Counted from the first letter of the stretch, positions 24,784-33,440 are shown. The stretch is DNA of 54,942 nt from Streptomyces morookaense (GCF_013030945.1 NZ_JABBXF010000083.1:1-54942), one strand, 5' to 3'. The notes: generated from the letters alone by a model not told the origin. Numbers and translations are program-made.

Positions 24784-26105
24784 TGGTGCCGGTCGATGAC
24801 GTAGTGGTGACCGTGGCGCCAGCCGCCTGCGGTGCGGCGTGCGTCGACGAGGTGAGGGTGGCCGACCGGGAGGTCGGTGTGAACATGGTCGAGCCGCCCG
24901 GGGTCGTGGGCCGGCCACAGCACAACTGCCGCGAGTGTGGCGGCCAGTGAGATGGCACCGAGCACCATGGCGGTGACGGGCAGCCCGGCGCCTGCGGCGA
25001 GCCATCCGGCGAGGGGGTAGGTCAGCAGCCAGCAGCTGTGGGAGAGGGAGAACTGGGCGGCGAAGGCGGCAGGCAGGTCCGCGTCGCCGGCGGAGCGGCG
25101 GATGACCCGCCCGCCCGGGGTCAGGACGGCGGAGGAAGCAGCACCGATCAGAGCCCAGACCACGAGCAGTGCTGCCCAGGACCGGGCGCCCGGGGCGGTG
25201 GCGGTCAGCGCGGCGGCAGCGACCAGCACGGCAGGCAGTGCGAACGCGGCGAACAGCATGACCGCACGGTCGCCGACTCCGGTGAGCACGCGGGGCAGGG
25301 CGAGGGCGGTGAGCATGGATCCGGCCCCGAAGGCACCGAGCGCCAGTGACACCGCACCGGCGGGCTGGTGGAAATGGTCGCGGACGATGACGACGGTGTT
25401 GACGTAGACGATTGCTCCGGCCGCGGCGACAGCGAGGTCGAGCGCAAGCAGGGCCCGCAACCGGGGTGTGGCCCGGAACAGGCGCGAGCCGAAAGCTGCC
25501 TTGGCGTAGACGCCGCCCGTCCGCTCCACGGGCGCGGGCTTGGGCAGGACGGCGGAGACGACCAGTGCAGCGGAGGCGAGGAAGCCGACCACGGTGCCTG
25601 CGAACAGCCAGTTGTAGGAGACCAGGGTCAGCAGGCCGGCCGCGAGCGCCGGGCTGAACAGGCTCTCCAGGTCGTAGGCGAGGCGGGACATCGACAGCGC
25701 CTGCGTGTAGTCGCGCTCCTCCGGCAGCACCTCGGGGACGGTTGCCTGGAAGGTCGGGGTGAAAGCGGCGGAGGCCGCCTGCAGGAGGAAGACCATCACG
25801 TAGATCTGCCAGACCTGGGTGACGAACGGCAGGGCGAGCGCGACGCCGGCCCGGGTCAGGTCCATCGCGACCATCAGCACCCGCCGCGGTATTCGCCCGG
25901 CGAGCGCACCGGCGACCGGGGCGATGGCGACGTAGGCGACCATCTTGACCGCCAGCGCCGTGCCCAGCACCGCCGACGCATGGTCCCCGGCGACGTCGTA
26001 CGCCAGCAGTGACAGTGCCACCGTCGCAAGACCCGTCCCGATCAAGGCGACGACCTGGGCGGTGAAAAGGTGGCGGTAGGTGCGGTTGCGCAGTACGGAC
26101 AGCAT
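24651..26105 (-). CDS. MFS transporter, probable metal efflux, His-rich tail
   Basis: A 484-residue major facilitator with about 12 transmembrane segments. Its C-terminal cytoplasmic tail is rich in His (HDPGRLDHVHTDLPVGHPHL, then WRHGHHYVIDRHHYTW), which suggests metal binding. I chose ATG 26105 (MLSVLRNRTYRHLF); GTG 26138 is an in-frame alternative. The likely original end is near 24780, after HHYTWPRPDGQF. The frame now runs on to 24651 through the ferredoxin-like gene, which looks like a lost stop. Upstream are an operator and an ArsR gene on the same strand, so an efflux role for nickel or cobalt under that repressor is likely. Substrate is inferred. Confidence 0.8.
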   Translation of the reverse strand: MLSVLRNRTYRHLFTAQVVALIGTGLATVALSLLAYDVAGDHASAVLGTALAVKMVAYVAIAPVAGALAGRIPRRVLMVAMDLTRAGVALALPFVTQVWQIYVMVFLLQAASAAFTPTFQATVPEVLPEERDYTQALSMSRLAYDLESLFSPALAAGLLTLVSYNWLFAGTVVGFLASAALVVSAVLPKPAPVERTGGVYAKAAFGSRLFRATPRLRALLALDLAVAAAGAIVYVNTVVIVRDHFHQPAGAVSLALGAFGAGSMLTALALPRVLTGVGDRAVMLFAAFALPAVLVAAAALTATAPGARSWAALLVVWALIGAASSAVLTPGGRVIRRSAGDADLPAAFAAQFSLSHSCWLLTYPLAGWLAAGAGLPVTAMVLGAISLAATLAAVVLWPAHDPGRLDHVHTDLPVGHPHLVDARRTAGGWRHGHHYVIDRHHYTWPRPDGQFHHRAAAVASGSLTRPSRTGRRRPFVPPVRAGRR

Positions 26106-26152
26106 GGGTCCCGTCCCGGTCAGCACGGAATGACGCACCCATCATAAACATC

Positions 26153-26172
26153 ATGTGCGTACCTATTCACAT
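26153..26172. promoter_or_regulatory. Operator before the MFS pump, same type as the ArsR operator
   Basis: An ATGTG-10-CACAT inverted repeat lies between the ArsR stop and the MFS start. Its core, TGTGCGTACCTATTCACA, matches 12 of 18 bases with the palindrome before the ArsR gene at 26601-26616 (GTGC, ACCT and CAC shared at the same spacing). The MFS gene therefore probably has its own repressor-controlled promoter. Confidence 0.55.
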
Positions 26173-26223
26173 ATTGATTCCGGACCGGTCCGGATGCTCA
26201 CACCGATCGGGAGGGACCGGGGG

Positions 26224-26580
26224 TCAGTCGTGAGGCGGCAGCGATCCGATCTGGTGATCGGCGACGTTCAGGGCCTCGTCGACCAGGCGTCGCAGATGCC
26301 CGTGACGCAGGGAGTAGACCACGCGACGGCCGTCCTTGCGGGCGACGACCAGACCGGCCAGGCGCAGCTTCGCCAGGTGCTGACTCACGGAAGTCCGCGC
26401 CGCGCCCGTGGCCTCGGTCAAGGTCGTGACGTCGGCCTCACCCCGGCCGAGCCGCTCCATCAGCGCAAGCCGCGTGCGGTCGGCAAGCAGAGCCAGCACC
26501 GACGCGGCGACATCCAGCCGCTCGCCACTGCCATGCCGCTGCAATCGGTGTGCATCTGCCATCTCCGCGCTCACGCCCAT
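26224..26580 (-). CDS. ArsR-family metal-sensing repressor (second)
   Basis: A 118-residue ArsR protein: LALLADRTRLALMERL (helix 2-3), recognition segment GAARTSVSQHLAKLRLAGLV and wing DGRRVVYSLRHGHLRRLV, then a C-terminal helix with NVADHQIGSLPPHD. His residues at the N-terminus (DAHRLQRHG) and at the very C-terminus resemble the extra ligands of NmtR/KmtR-type nickel-cobalt sensors. ATG 26580 lies 20 bases after a 16-bp palindrome. A MADAHRLQ start six codons further in is an alternative. It precedes the MFS pump by about 120 bases. It is clearly distinct in sequence from the ArsR protein at 21967-22353. Confidence 0.87.
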   Translation of the reverse strand: MGVSAEMADAHRLQRHGSGERLDVAASVLALLADRTRLALMERLGRGEADVTTLTEATGAARTSVSQHLAKLRLAGLVVARKDGRRVVYSLRHGHLRRLVDEALNVADHQIGSLPPHD

Positions 26581-26600
26581 CCCGACATCGTAGGGCTGGG

Positions 26601-26616
26601 GTGCACACCTGTGCAC
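26601..26616. promoter_or_regulatory. 16-bp palindrome before the second ArsR gene
   Basis: GTGCACACCTGTGCAC consists of arms GTGCACA and TGTGCAC around CC, ending 20 bases before the ArsR ATG at 26580. The position is right for autorepression, and the sequence resembles the site before the MFS gene. Confidence 0.65.
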
Positions 26617-26796
26617 GTTTACGGGAGGCGCGTGCATGGCGTCTCCCGCATCACCGTCCACGACCCGGGGCACCTCGCCGCCCAGGACCTCCGGCACGTC
26701 ACCCCTTCCTCCAGCTCGGGGGCGCTGTCGACTGGCCACAACCGCGTCCGCGCGACGCTCGCATGGGGCCCTTCGGGCCCAGCGGGGAGGCCGACG

Positions 26797-26972
26797 ATGA
26801 GCGATCGCAGCGCCATTGAGTGGACTGAGGCGACATGGAATCCCACCACTGGGTGCGACCGCGTCTCTGCTGGGTGCGACAACTGCTACGCGCTGACCCT
26901 CGCCAAGCGGCTCGAGGCGACGGGCGCGGCGAAGTACCAGGGAGACGGCGACCCTCGCACGTCGGGCCCGGG
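26797..26972 (+). pseudogene. 5' fragment of a phage Gp37/Gp68 (DUF5131) family gene
   Basis: From ATG 26797 about 58 codons encode the highly characteristic start of Gp37/Gp68 (DUF5131) proteins: SAIEWTEATWNPTTGCDRVS, GCDNCYA and RLEATGAAKYQGDGDPR. These cysteines resemble the radical-SAM-like cluster motif at the front of the family. Similarity stops near 26972; the frame then runs through unrelated sequence to 27153, whereas intact members are about 240-270 residues. The remaining four-fifths are missing, so this is a truncated remnant. No other phage-like gene is nearby. Confidence 0.75.
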
Positions 26973-27558
26973 TCATCCTCGATCAGCAGAAAAGGAGCGG
27001 GGCTTCGGGATGAGGCACGTTCCCATTCCTCCGCCGCGCCACCTGCCCTTGCCCCCTGCCCGAGGAATTCGTCCTGCTCGCGCGACTGGACTCCGGAACA
27101 ATGCGCAGCTCCGCTCGGGTCGCATTCGGCTGCGCGGCGACCGAACTCGGTGAACTCGCGCCGCGCCGCAGGATCCGGGCCCAGCCACGGAATTCCAAGG
27201 TTCCCGTCCGGGCCGACGAATTGCCGACCGAGCCGCCTCGCGACTCCGCTTCCGGGCAACAGTCCATGTCCCTGCACCGGTGGCTCCGACAGCACCGCCG
27301 TGCAGCACTCTCCCGGCACCGCCGCGATCTCGTCCACCGCGGCATACTGCGCCATGCACCGAACACCCCGCGGGCGATGTTCACCGGGCGGTCCGCCGTC
27401 GCGGTGAGGTGCGTGTCCGGTCAGCCGGAAGAGGCGACCGCCATCGGCCGGTATGAGGCAGCCCGGCCTCGTCAGGAGTGGTCCGCGCAGACGGAAGGGG
27501 GCGCCTCACTTGCCAACTCCCCCTATTTTTTGGAGCGTTGATTGAAATACTGCCAGGC
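26973..27558. other. Gene-poor debris region with a possible ArsR remnant
   Basis: I find no convincing intact gene in these 586 bases; the open frames have no recognisable family and no ribosome sites. On the minus strand near 27270-27355 one frame reads VPGECCTAVLSEPP, which resembles the Cys-Cys N-terminus of arsenic/cadmium-type ArsR regulators and then stops matching. With the truncated DUF5131 gene next to it, the stretch looks like the scar of deletions or insertions. The last 70 bases become AT-richer (CCCCTATTTTTTGGAGCG near 27520) and may hold the promoter of the following toxin-like gene. Confidence 0.45.
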
Positions 27559-28881
27559 ATGTCTTTCGTATTCGCCCGAAGAAGCCGGACTTCCACTCCC
27601 GCCTCAGGGGCCACAGGGAGGTCGTTACGCCGACTGGGTCCGCTGTTCGCCGCCGGGCTGCTCGCCCTCGGCCTGCTGGTCGCAGGCGGCGGCCCCGCGG
27701 CCGCCGCCCCGCCGGACACCCACCGCATGGCCACCTGGAACATGCAGGTCGGCACCACCCGCTGGGACGGGGTACGCACCCTGGCCCGTAGCTTCGACGT
27801 GGTGGCCCTCCAGGAGGTGCCCAACAGGCCGCCGGCCGGAGCCGTCCAGGACGGGCAGACGGGCAACGTCACCTCGTACCTGTGGCCCATCGGCGGCGGC
27901 GCCTACCGCTACCTGTACATCCTGCGCCAGCAGTCGCGGAACCTGGGCATCGTCACCTCGTGGGTGCCCAACCGCGTGCAGGAGATCGGTGGCGCCTACC
28001 GCTCCGCGCTGGCCGTGACGAACACGGGCGACAACATCATGTTCGCCTCCGTCCACGCCGCCTCCAACGGCGGCAGGCCCAACGACGCCGCCTACCTGGT
28101 ACGCCGCGTCTCCGACACCGCTTTCCAGCAGAACGTCGGCAACTGGGCGGTGCTGGGCGACTACAACCGCGCCCCGGGCGACCTGCAGGGCGACCGCTAC
28201 ATGCCCGGCAACGGACTGATCTACAACGGCGGCCAGGCCACCCAGCAGAACGGCAGCGAGCTGGACTACATGGTCTCCAACGTCGACACCGAGAACTGGC
28301 AGGCGACGGTCAACCCCAACTACGGCAGCGACCACTGGCCCGTCGGCTTCAGCGCCCTGCGGGCCGGTGCCGGCCCACGGCAATTCACCATCCACGCCGA
28401 CAACAGCGACCGCCTGCTCGACGTCTACCGCGGCAACACCGCCAACGGCACCCACGTGATCACCTACCATGCCAACGGCGCCGCCAACCAGCACTGGACG
28501 CTCCGCGCGGTCGGCCGCAACGGTGACTCCGGACGGCCGCTGTACAAGCTGGTCGGCGTCCAGAGCGGCAAGTGCCTCGACGTCAACCGGGGGCAGGCCA
28601 GCAGGGACGGCGACTGGCTGAACATCTGGGACTGCCACAACGGGGACGGCGCCCCGCTGCCGGGCGGCTACGCGCGCGACACCCAGAACTTCACGCTCGA
28701 ACACCCCGAGCCGCGCTTCCCGAACCTCACCGTGCTGCGCGACAACGGCACCCACCGCTTCGCCAACATCCGCGGCAACGGCACGGGCGACGGCACCTGG
28801 GTCGTCCAGTGGCCCTACCAGACCAACCCCAACGGCACCCCGGCCGTCAACGAGACCTTCTACCTCCACCCGCGGTTCTGA
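27559..28881 (+). CDS. Secreted CdtB-like DNase fused to a ricin-type lectin
   Basis: A 440-residue secreted protein: signal peptide (about 1-50, ending PAAAA), a DNase I-fold nuclease domain (about 54-268) and a beta-trefoil ricin-type lectin (about 275-440; QHWTL, GKCLDVNRG). The nuclease closely follows CdtB of cytolethal distending toxin: MATWNMQ, ALQE (Glu86), YILRQQSRNLGIVTS, SVHA (His166), NWAVLGDYNRAPGDL (Asp201, Asn203), ELDYMVSN and SDHWPVGFS (Asp258, His259). All catalytic residues are in place. In classical CDT the lectin-like subunits (CdtA, CdtC) are separate; here one is fused. ATG 27559 has only a weak ribosome site. Codon 23 is TTA (27625-27627), suggesting bldA-dependent late expression. 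A general extracellular nuclease or phosphatase role is the alternative. Confidence 0.85.
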   Translation: MSFVFARRSRTSTPASGATGRSLRRLGPLFAAGLLALGLLVAGGGPAAAAPPDTHRMATWNMQVGTTRWDGVRTLARSFDVVALQEVPNRPPAGAVQDGQTGNVTSYLWPIGGGAYRYLYILRQQSRNLGIVTSWVPNRVQEIGGAYRSALAVTNTGDNIMFASVHAASNGGRPNDAAYLVRRVSDTAFQQNVGNWAVLGDYNRAPGDLQGDRYMPGNGLIYNGGQATQQNGSELDYMVSNVDTENWQATVNPNYGSDHWPVGFSALRAGAGPRQFTIHADNSDRLLDVYRGNTANGTHVITYHANGAANQHWTLRAVGRNGDSGRPLYKLVGVQSGKCLDVNRGQASRDGDWLNIWDCHNGDGAPLPGGYARDTQNFTLEHPEPRFPNLTVLRDNGTHRFANIRGNGTGDGTWVVQWPYQTNPNGTPAVNETFYLHPRF

Positions 28882-28991
28882 CCCCACGGGCGAAACGTGG
28901 TGCGCCGAGCGGCAACCATCCGTACGCGCCGGTCCTGGCGTGGGGTGCACCACAAGTCCATGCGCTGCCCAAGAGGAAGAGAGCAGAGCCC

Positions 28992-29828
28992 ATGCCGTTC
29001 ATCACCGTCGGCCAGGAGAACTCCGCCCCCATCGAGCTCTACTACGAGGACCACGGTGCCGGGCAGCCGGTCGTCCTCATCCACGGGTTCCCGCTGGACG
29101 GGCACTCCTGGGAGAGGCAGAGCGCCGCGCTGCTCGACGCCGGCTACCGGGTGATCACCTACGACCGCCGCGGTTTCGGTCAGTCCTCCCAGCCGACCGC
29201 CGGCTACGACTACGACACCTTCGCCGCGGACCTCAAGACCGTGCTGGAGGCCCTCGACGTCAGGGACGCCGTGCTGGTCGGCTTCTCGATGGGCACCGGC
29301 GAGGTCGCCCGGTACGTGTCCACTCATGGCTCCGCCCGGATCGCCAAGGTCGCCTTCCTCGCCTCCCTGGAGCCCTGCCTGCTCAAGACCGACGACAATC
29401 CGGACGGCGCCGCCCCGAAGGAGTTCTTCGACGGCATCGTCGCGGCGGTGAAGGCCGACCGCTACGCCTACTACAGCGAATTCTTCCGGAACTTCTACAA
29501 CCTCGACGACAACCTCGGGACCAGGATCAGCGAGGAAGCCGTCCGCAACAGCTGGAATGTCGCGGCGGGCGGCGGCTTCCACGCCGCCTCGGCCGCGCCG
29601 TCCACCTGGTACACCGACTTCCGGGCCGACATCGCCCGCATCGACGTGCCGGCCCTGATCCTGCACGGGACGGGCGACCGCATCCTGCCGGTCGAGAACA
29701 CCGGACGGCCGTTCCACCGGGCGCTGCCCTCCGCCGAGTACAGGGAGATCGAGGGCGCGCCGCACGGTCTGCTGTGGACGCACCACGAGGAGGTGAACGC
29801 GGCATTGCTCGCCTTCCTCGCGAAGTAG
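28992..29828 (+). CDS. Alpha/beta hydrolase, non-heme haloperoxidase-like
   Basis: A 278-residue alpha/beta hydrolase of the non-heme chloroperoxidase/esterase type. It has HGFPLDGHSW (oxyanion region), YDRRGFGQSSQP, the nucleophile elbow GFSMGTGE, the acid in HGTGDRILP and the catalytic His in GAPHGLLW. Length is typical. ATG 28992 follows AAGAGGAAGAGAGCAGAG. These enzymes hydrolyse esters and can make peracids. There is no signal peptide, so unlike the preceding CdtB-like protein it stays inside the cell. The 110-base gap to that gene suggests its own promoter. A strong hairpin follows. Confidence 0.88.
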   Translation: MPFITVGQENSAPIELYYEDHGAGQPVVLIHGFPLDGHSWERQSAALLDAGYRVITYDRRGFGQSSQPTAGYDYDTFAADLKTVLEALDVRDAVLVGFSMGTGEVARYVSTHGSARIAKVAFLASLEPCLLKTDDNPDGAAPKEFFDGIVAAVKADRYAYYSEFFRNFYNLDDNLGTRISEEAVRNSWNVAAGGGFHAASAAPSTWYTDFRADIARIDVPALILHGTGDRILPVENTGRPFHRALPSAEYREIEGAPHGLLWTHHEEVNAALLAFLAK

Positions 29829-29866
29829 CCGAAGCGACGGCAGTCCTCGTCCCGGAACGCAGCCCC

Positions 29867-29901
29867 GGCCCTCCCCCGCTCCTGCCGGACGGGGGAGGGC
29901 C
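29867..29901 (+). terminator. Hairpin terminator after the haloperoxidase-like gene
   Basis: A perfect 12-bp stem (GGCCCTCCCCCG, 29867-29878, with its complement at 29890-29901) and an 11-base loop, 38 bases after the stop codon. Confidence 0.75.
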
Positions 29902-30248
29902 TCGTCGCTGTCAAATCTCCTTCATCACGATGGAGCGGTCCGGAAACAGACCGCCGCCGACCGGCCCAGGTCTCGCCGAGCCGCGGACACGCCGGTGAGG
30001 CACTGGGCCTCGCCCGGTACCGGGTGGCGTCCCCGGCCGTTGACCGCCCGTGCCCGATCGTCGCTCCGGTCGGCCGGTGCACTCCCGGACCGGAGCCGGT
30101 GCGCTGTGGGCCAAGTCCGGCACCCTTCACCCGCCTAACGTCCCGTCAGGAAGCCGAACAGGGCGGGGCGGTGGCCCCGCTCCGCTCGGACACCCATCCC
30201 GCCGCCCGCGCCAGGCGGCGGACCGATCCCTGACAGGAGGCCGTCGAG
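29902..30248. other. Intergenic region before the amidohydrolase operon
   Basis: This 347-base stretch shows no gene I can support: its frames have no family motif and no ribosome sites. It probably contains the promoter and any regulator site of the following operon. The last bases carry AGGAGG at 30235-30240. Confidence 0.5.
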
Positions 30249-32132
30249 GTGCCTGCAATGCCGGTCGGCGGGCTGGTCCCCCACGCCGTCGAGAACGCCG
30301 CCGACGTCGTCGTCCGCAACGCGAAGATCCATACCGGGGACGCCCGTCGCCCCCGGGCCGGCGCCCTCGCCATCCGCGGCGGCCTGATCACGGCCGTGGG
30401 GGACGACGCGGACGTCGCCCCGCTCGTCGGACCGTCCACCACCGTGGTGGACGCCCTCGGCCGCCGTGTGGTGCCCGGTCTCAACGACTCTCACCTGCAT
30501 GTGATCCGGGGCGGCCTCAACTACGTCCTGGAGCTGCGCTGGGACGGCGTGACCTCGCTGCGCCACGCCCTGGCGATGCTGCGGGACCAGGCCGCCCGTA
30601 CCCCCAAGGGGCAGTGGGTGCGGGTGGTCGGTGGCTGGTCGGCCGAGCAGTTCGCCGAGCGACGGCTCCCGACGCCCGCCGAACTGAACGAGGCGGCGCC
30701 GGACACCCCGGTGTTCGTCCTCCACCTCTACCAGTCGGCGATACTCAACCGCGCGGCGCTGAAGGCCGTCGGCTACGCCAAGGACACCCCGGACCCGGCG
30801 GGCGGGCAGATCGTCCGGGGCCGCGGCGGCGAGCCCAACGGCATGCTGTTGGCCGCCCCCAGCGCCTTGATCCTCTACTCCACGCTCGCCAAGGCCCCGG
30901 TACTGGAGGGCGAGGACCGCAAGACCTCCACCCGGCACTTCCTGCGCGAGCTGAACCGCTTCGGGATGACCTCCGCGATCGACGCCGCCGGCGGGTTCCA
31001 GAACTTCCCGGAGAACTACGCCACGGTCACCGAACTCGCCCACGACGGGCTGCTCTCGCTGCGCATCGCCTACCACCTGTTCCCGCAGACCCCCGGCCAG
31101 GAGCTTGACGACCTCACCCGCTGGATCGAGACCGTCCGCCCCGGCGACGGCGACGAGTGGCTCCGGCTGAACGGCGCCGGCGAGAACCTCACCTGGGCCG
31201 CCGCCGACTTCGAGAACTTCGCAGAACCGCGCCCCGAACTCGACGCCTACGAAGGAGATTTCGAGAAGGCCGTACGCCTGCTCATGGAAAACGGCTGGGG
31301 CTTCCGGCTGCACGCGACCTACGACGAGACCATCCGGCGCGACCTCGCGGTGTTCGAGAAGCTCGCCGCCGAGGGCCTGTTCCCCGCCGGGAACCGGTGG
31401 CTCTTCGACCACGCCGAGACCGTCTCCCCGGACAGCCTCGACCGGATCGCCTCGCTCGGCGGCTCACTCTCCGTGCAGAACCGCCTCTCCTTCCAGGGCG
31501 AGGTGTTCACCCGCCGGTACGGCCCCGGCGTCGCCGCCGACGCCCCGCCGGTCCGCGCGATGCTGGAGCGCGGGCTGACCGTGGCCGCCGGCACGGACGC
31601 CACCCGGGTGTCCTCCTACAACCCCTGGGTCGCCCTTCACTGGCTGGTCTCCGGCCGCACCGTCGGCGGCCTGACAATCCGGCCGCCGGGGAACCGGGTG
31701 GACCGGGCGACCGCGCTCGCGATGTACACCACGGCGGGCGCGGCGCTCACCGGCGAGCAGGACGTCAAGGGCGTACTGCGACCGGGCTGCTACGGCGACC
31801 TGGCCGTCCTGTCCGACGACTACTTCACCGTCCCCGAGCAGGAGATCCCGCACATCGAATCCGTGCTGACGGTTGTCGGCGGCCGGATCGTCCACGCCGC
31901 GGCGGAGTACGAGGGCATGGACGAGGAGCTCCCGGCGGTCAGCCCCGCCTGGAGCCCGGTCGCCCATTTCGGCGGCTACCAGGCCTCCGGCGCGGCCCCG
32001 GGTGCGGGCGCCCGGCAGGCGGAGCTGCTCGGTCAGGTCGTCGCCGAGTCGGAGCTGCACCGCCGGTGGCGAGTCGGACGCGGTCTGGCGACGGAGCACC
32101 AGCAACCGTTCGACCCCTGCTTCCTCCTCTGA
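30249..32132 (+). CDS. Amidohydrolase, YtcJ-like
   Basis: A 627-residue metal-dependent hydrolase of the amidohydrolase superfamily, YtcJ/DUF amidohydrolase-3 type. It has the front beta-sandwich (NAKIHTG, ITAVGDDADV), the first metal motif as DSHLHV, a His in the LHATYDETI region, FDHAE near residue 380 and the metal Asp in AGTDATR. GTG 30249 sits 8 bases after AGGAGG (30235-30240). It likely hydrolyses an amide or a cyclic C-N bond of a small compound. It heads a plus-strand group with isochorismatase-like, DoxX and DUF1275 genes, whose control by the nearby AraC genes is plausible but unproven. Confidence 0.85.
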   Translation: MPAMPVGGLVPHAVENAADVVVRNAKIHTGDARRPRAGALAIRGGLITAVGDDADVAPLVGPSTTVVDALGRRVVPGLNDSHLHVIRGGLNYVLELRWDGVTSLRHALAMLRDQAARTPKGQWVRVVGGWSAEQFAERRLPTPAELNEAAPDTPVFVLHLYQSAILNRAALKAVGYAKDTPDPAGGQIVRGRGGEPNGMLLAAPSALILYSTLAKAPVLEGEDRKTSTRHFLRELNRFGMTSAIDAAGGFQNFPENYATVTELAHDGLLSLRIAYHLFPQTPGQELDDLTRWIETVRPGDGDEWLRLNGAGENLTWAAADFENFAEPRPELDAYEGDFEKAVRLLMENGWGFRLHATYDETIRRDLAVFEKLAAEGLFPAGNRWLFDHAETVSPDSLDRIASLGGSLSVQNRLSFQGEVFTRRYGPGVAADAPPVRAMLERGLTVAAGTDATRVSSYNPWVALHWLVSGRTVGGLTIRPPGNRVDRATALAMYTTAGAALTGEQDVKGVLRPGCYGDLAVLSDDYFTVPEQEIPHIESVLTVVGGRIVHAAAEYEGMDEELPAVSPAWSPVAHFGGYQASGAAPGAGARQAELLGQVVAESELHRRWRVGRGLATEHQQPFDPCFLL

Positions 32133-32185
32133 CCCCCTTCCAACGAGAACCGATGAGAACCCAAAAGAACCGAAAGGAACCCGTC

Positions 32186-32848
32186 ATGGTCGACTTCACC
32201 CAGGTCAGCGCCACCCCGAGCCCGGACCTGCTCACGCCCGACAACGCCGTGATGCTGTTCGTGGACCACCAGCCGCAGATGTTCTTCGGCACCGGCAGCG
32301 GCGACCGCACCGCGATCATCAACGCCACTGTCGGCCTCGCCAAGGCCGCCAAGGCCTTCGACGTGCCCACGGTGCTGACCACCGTGGCCTCCGAGTCCTT
32401 CTCCGGCCCGCTGCTGCCGCAGCTGGCGGCGGTCTTCCCGAAGGCCGAGATCCTCGACCGCACCTCGATGAACGCCTGGGAGGACGAGGCGGTCGTCGAG
32501 GCGGTCAAGGCCACCGGACGCGGCAAGATCGTCATAGCCGGCCTGTGGACCGAGGTCTGCCTGGTCCTGCCGGTCCTCTCCATGATCAGCCAGGGCTACG
32601 AGGTCTACGTCGTCGCCGACGCCTCCGGCGGCGTCTCCCCGAAGGCCCACGAGCACGCCGTCCAGCGGATGGCGCAGGCCGGCGCGGTCCCGGTCACCTG
32701 GCTCCAGGTGCTGCTGGAGCTCCAGCGCGACTGGGCGCGGACGGAGACCTACGGCGCCGTCACGGAGATCGTCAAGGAGCACGCCGACGCGTACGGCCTG
32801 GGGGTCGTCTACGCCCAGGCCGTCATCGGCGAACACGCCGCGGGCTGA
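32186..32848 (+). CDS. Isochorismatase-like cysteine hydrolase, YcaC-type
   Basis: A 220-residue member of the isochorismatase superfamily, closest in layout to YcaC. The triad is readable as Asp in FVDHQPQ, Lys in RGKIVIAG and Cys in TEVCLVLPVL; SMNAWED is another family signature. The family hydrolyses amides, N-carbamoyl compounds or vinyl ethers; YcaC itself has no agreed substrate. ATG 32186 follows AAAGGAAC, 53 bases after the amidohydrolase stop, so the two are probably cotranscribed and may act in sequence on one substrate. Confidence 0.88.
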   Translation: MVDFTQVSATPSPDLLTPDNAVMLFVDHQPQMFFGTGSGDRTAIINATVGLAKAAKAFDVPTVLTTVASESFSGPLLPQLAAVFPKAEILDRTSMNAWEDEAVVEAVKATGRGKIVIAGLWTEVCLVLPVLSMISQGYEVYVVADASGGVSPKAHEHAVQRMAQAGAVPVTWLQVLLELQRDWARTETYGAVTEIVKEHADAYGLGVVYAQAVIGEHAAG

Positions 32849-32915
32849 GCCCCACCACCGGCGCCGTACCGGAACGCCGTTGTCGGAACAGGGACCAGGG
32901 ACAAGACAGGACACG

Positions 32916-33440
32916 ATGGATACCGGACTGCTGATCCTCCGGGTGGTGGTGGGCCTGCTCATCGCCGGCCACGGGGTGCAGAAGGTGAGCCACCGCCTGG
33001 GGGGCGACGGCCTCGCCGGCGGGACGGAGGAATTCCGGCGCGACGGCTTCCGCGGCGGGCCGCTCACCGCCCTCGCCGCGGGCACCGGGCAGGTCGGGTC
33101 CGGGCTGTTCCTGGCCCTGGGCGCGCTCACACCGGCGGCGGCCATGGTCGCCATGGGCGTGATGACGGTGGCGATCACCGTCAAGCTGCCGCACGGGCTC
33201 CGGGTACAGGACGACGGCTACGAGTACCCGCTGGTGCTGGTCGTCGTCGCGGGGGCGCTCGCCCTCACCGGCCCGGGCCGGTGGTCCGTCGACCACGCCG
33301 TCGGCCTGACCGCCTGGCCGCTCGGGCTGTCGGTCGCGGCCGCCGTACTCGGCCCGGCCAGCGGGCTGCTCACCCGGGCGGTCCTCCGCCGCCCACCTGC
33401 GCGGGGGGAGGCGGCGGACTGTGCGCGCCCTGCTGACTGA
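32916..33440 (+). CDS. DoxX-family membrane protein
   Basis: A 174-residue membrane protein with about four transmembrane segments and the DoxX opening ILRVVVGLLIAGHGVQK, including the family's conserved G-H-G-x-Q-K. DoxX proteins associate with quinol or thiosulfate metabolism and oxidative-stress complexes in a few species; most have no known role. ATG 32916 follows a short ACAGG site. The last 20 bases overlap the next gene, so the two are tightly linked. Confidence 0.82.
   Translation: MDTGLLILRVVVGLLIAGHGVQKVSHRLGGDGLAGGTEEFRRDGFRGGPLTALAAGTGQVGSGLFLALGALTPAAAMVAMGVMTVAITVKLPHGLRVQDDGYEYPLVLVVVAGALALTGPGRWSVDHAVGLTAWPLGLSVAAAVLGPASGLLTRAVLRRPPARGEAADCARPAD

Noticed and set aside
26797..27558. 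Prophage region suggested by the Gp37/Gp68 fragment
   Set aside because: No other phage-type gene is present; the family is also common as a chromosomal gene.
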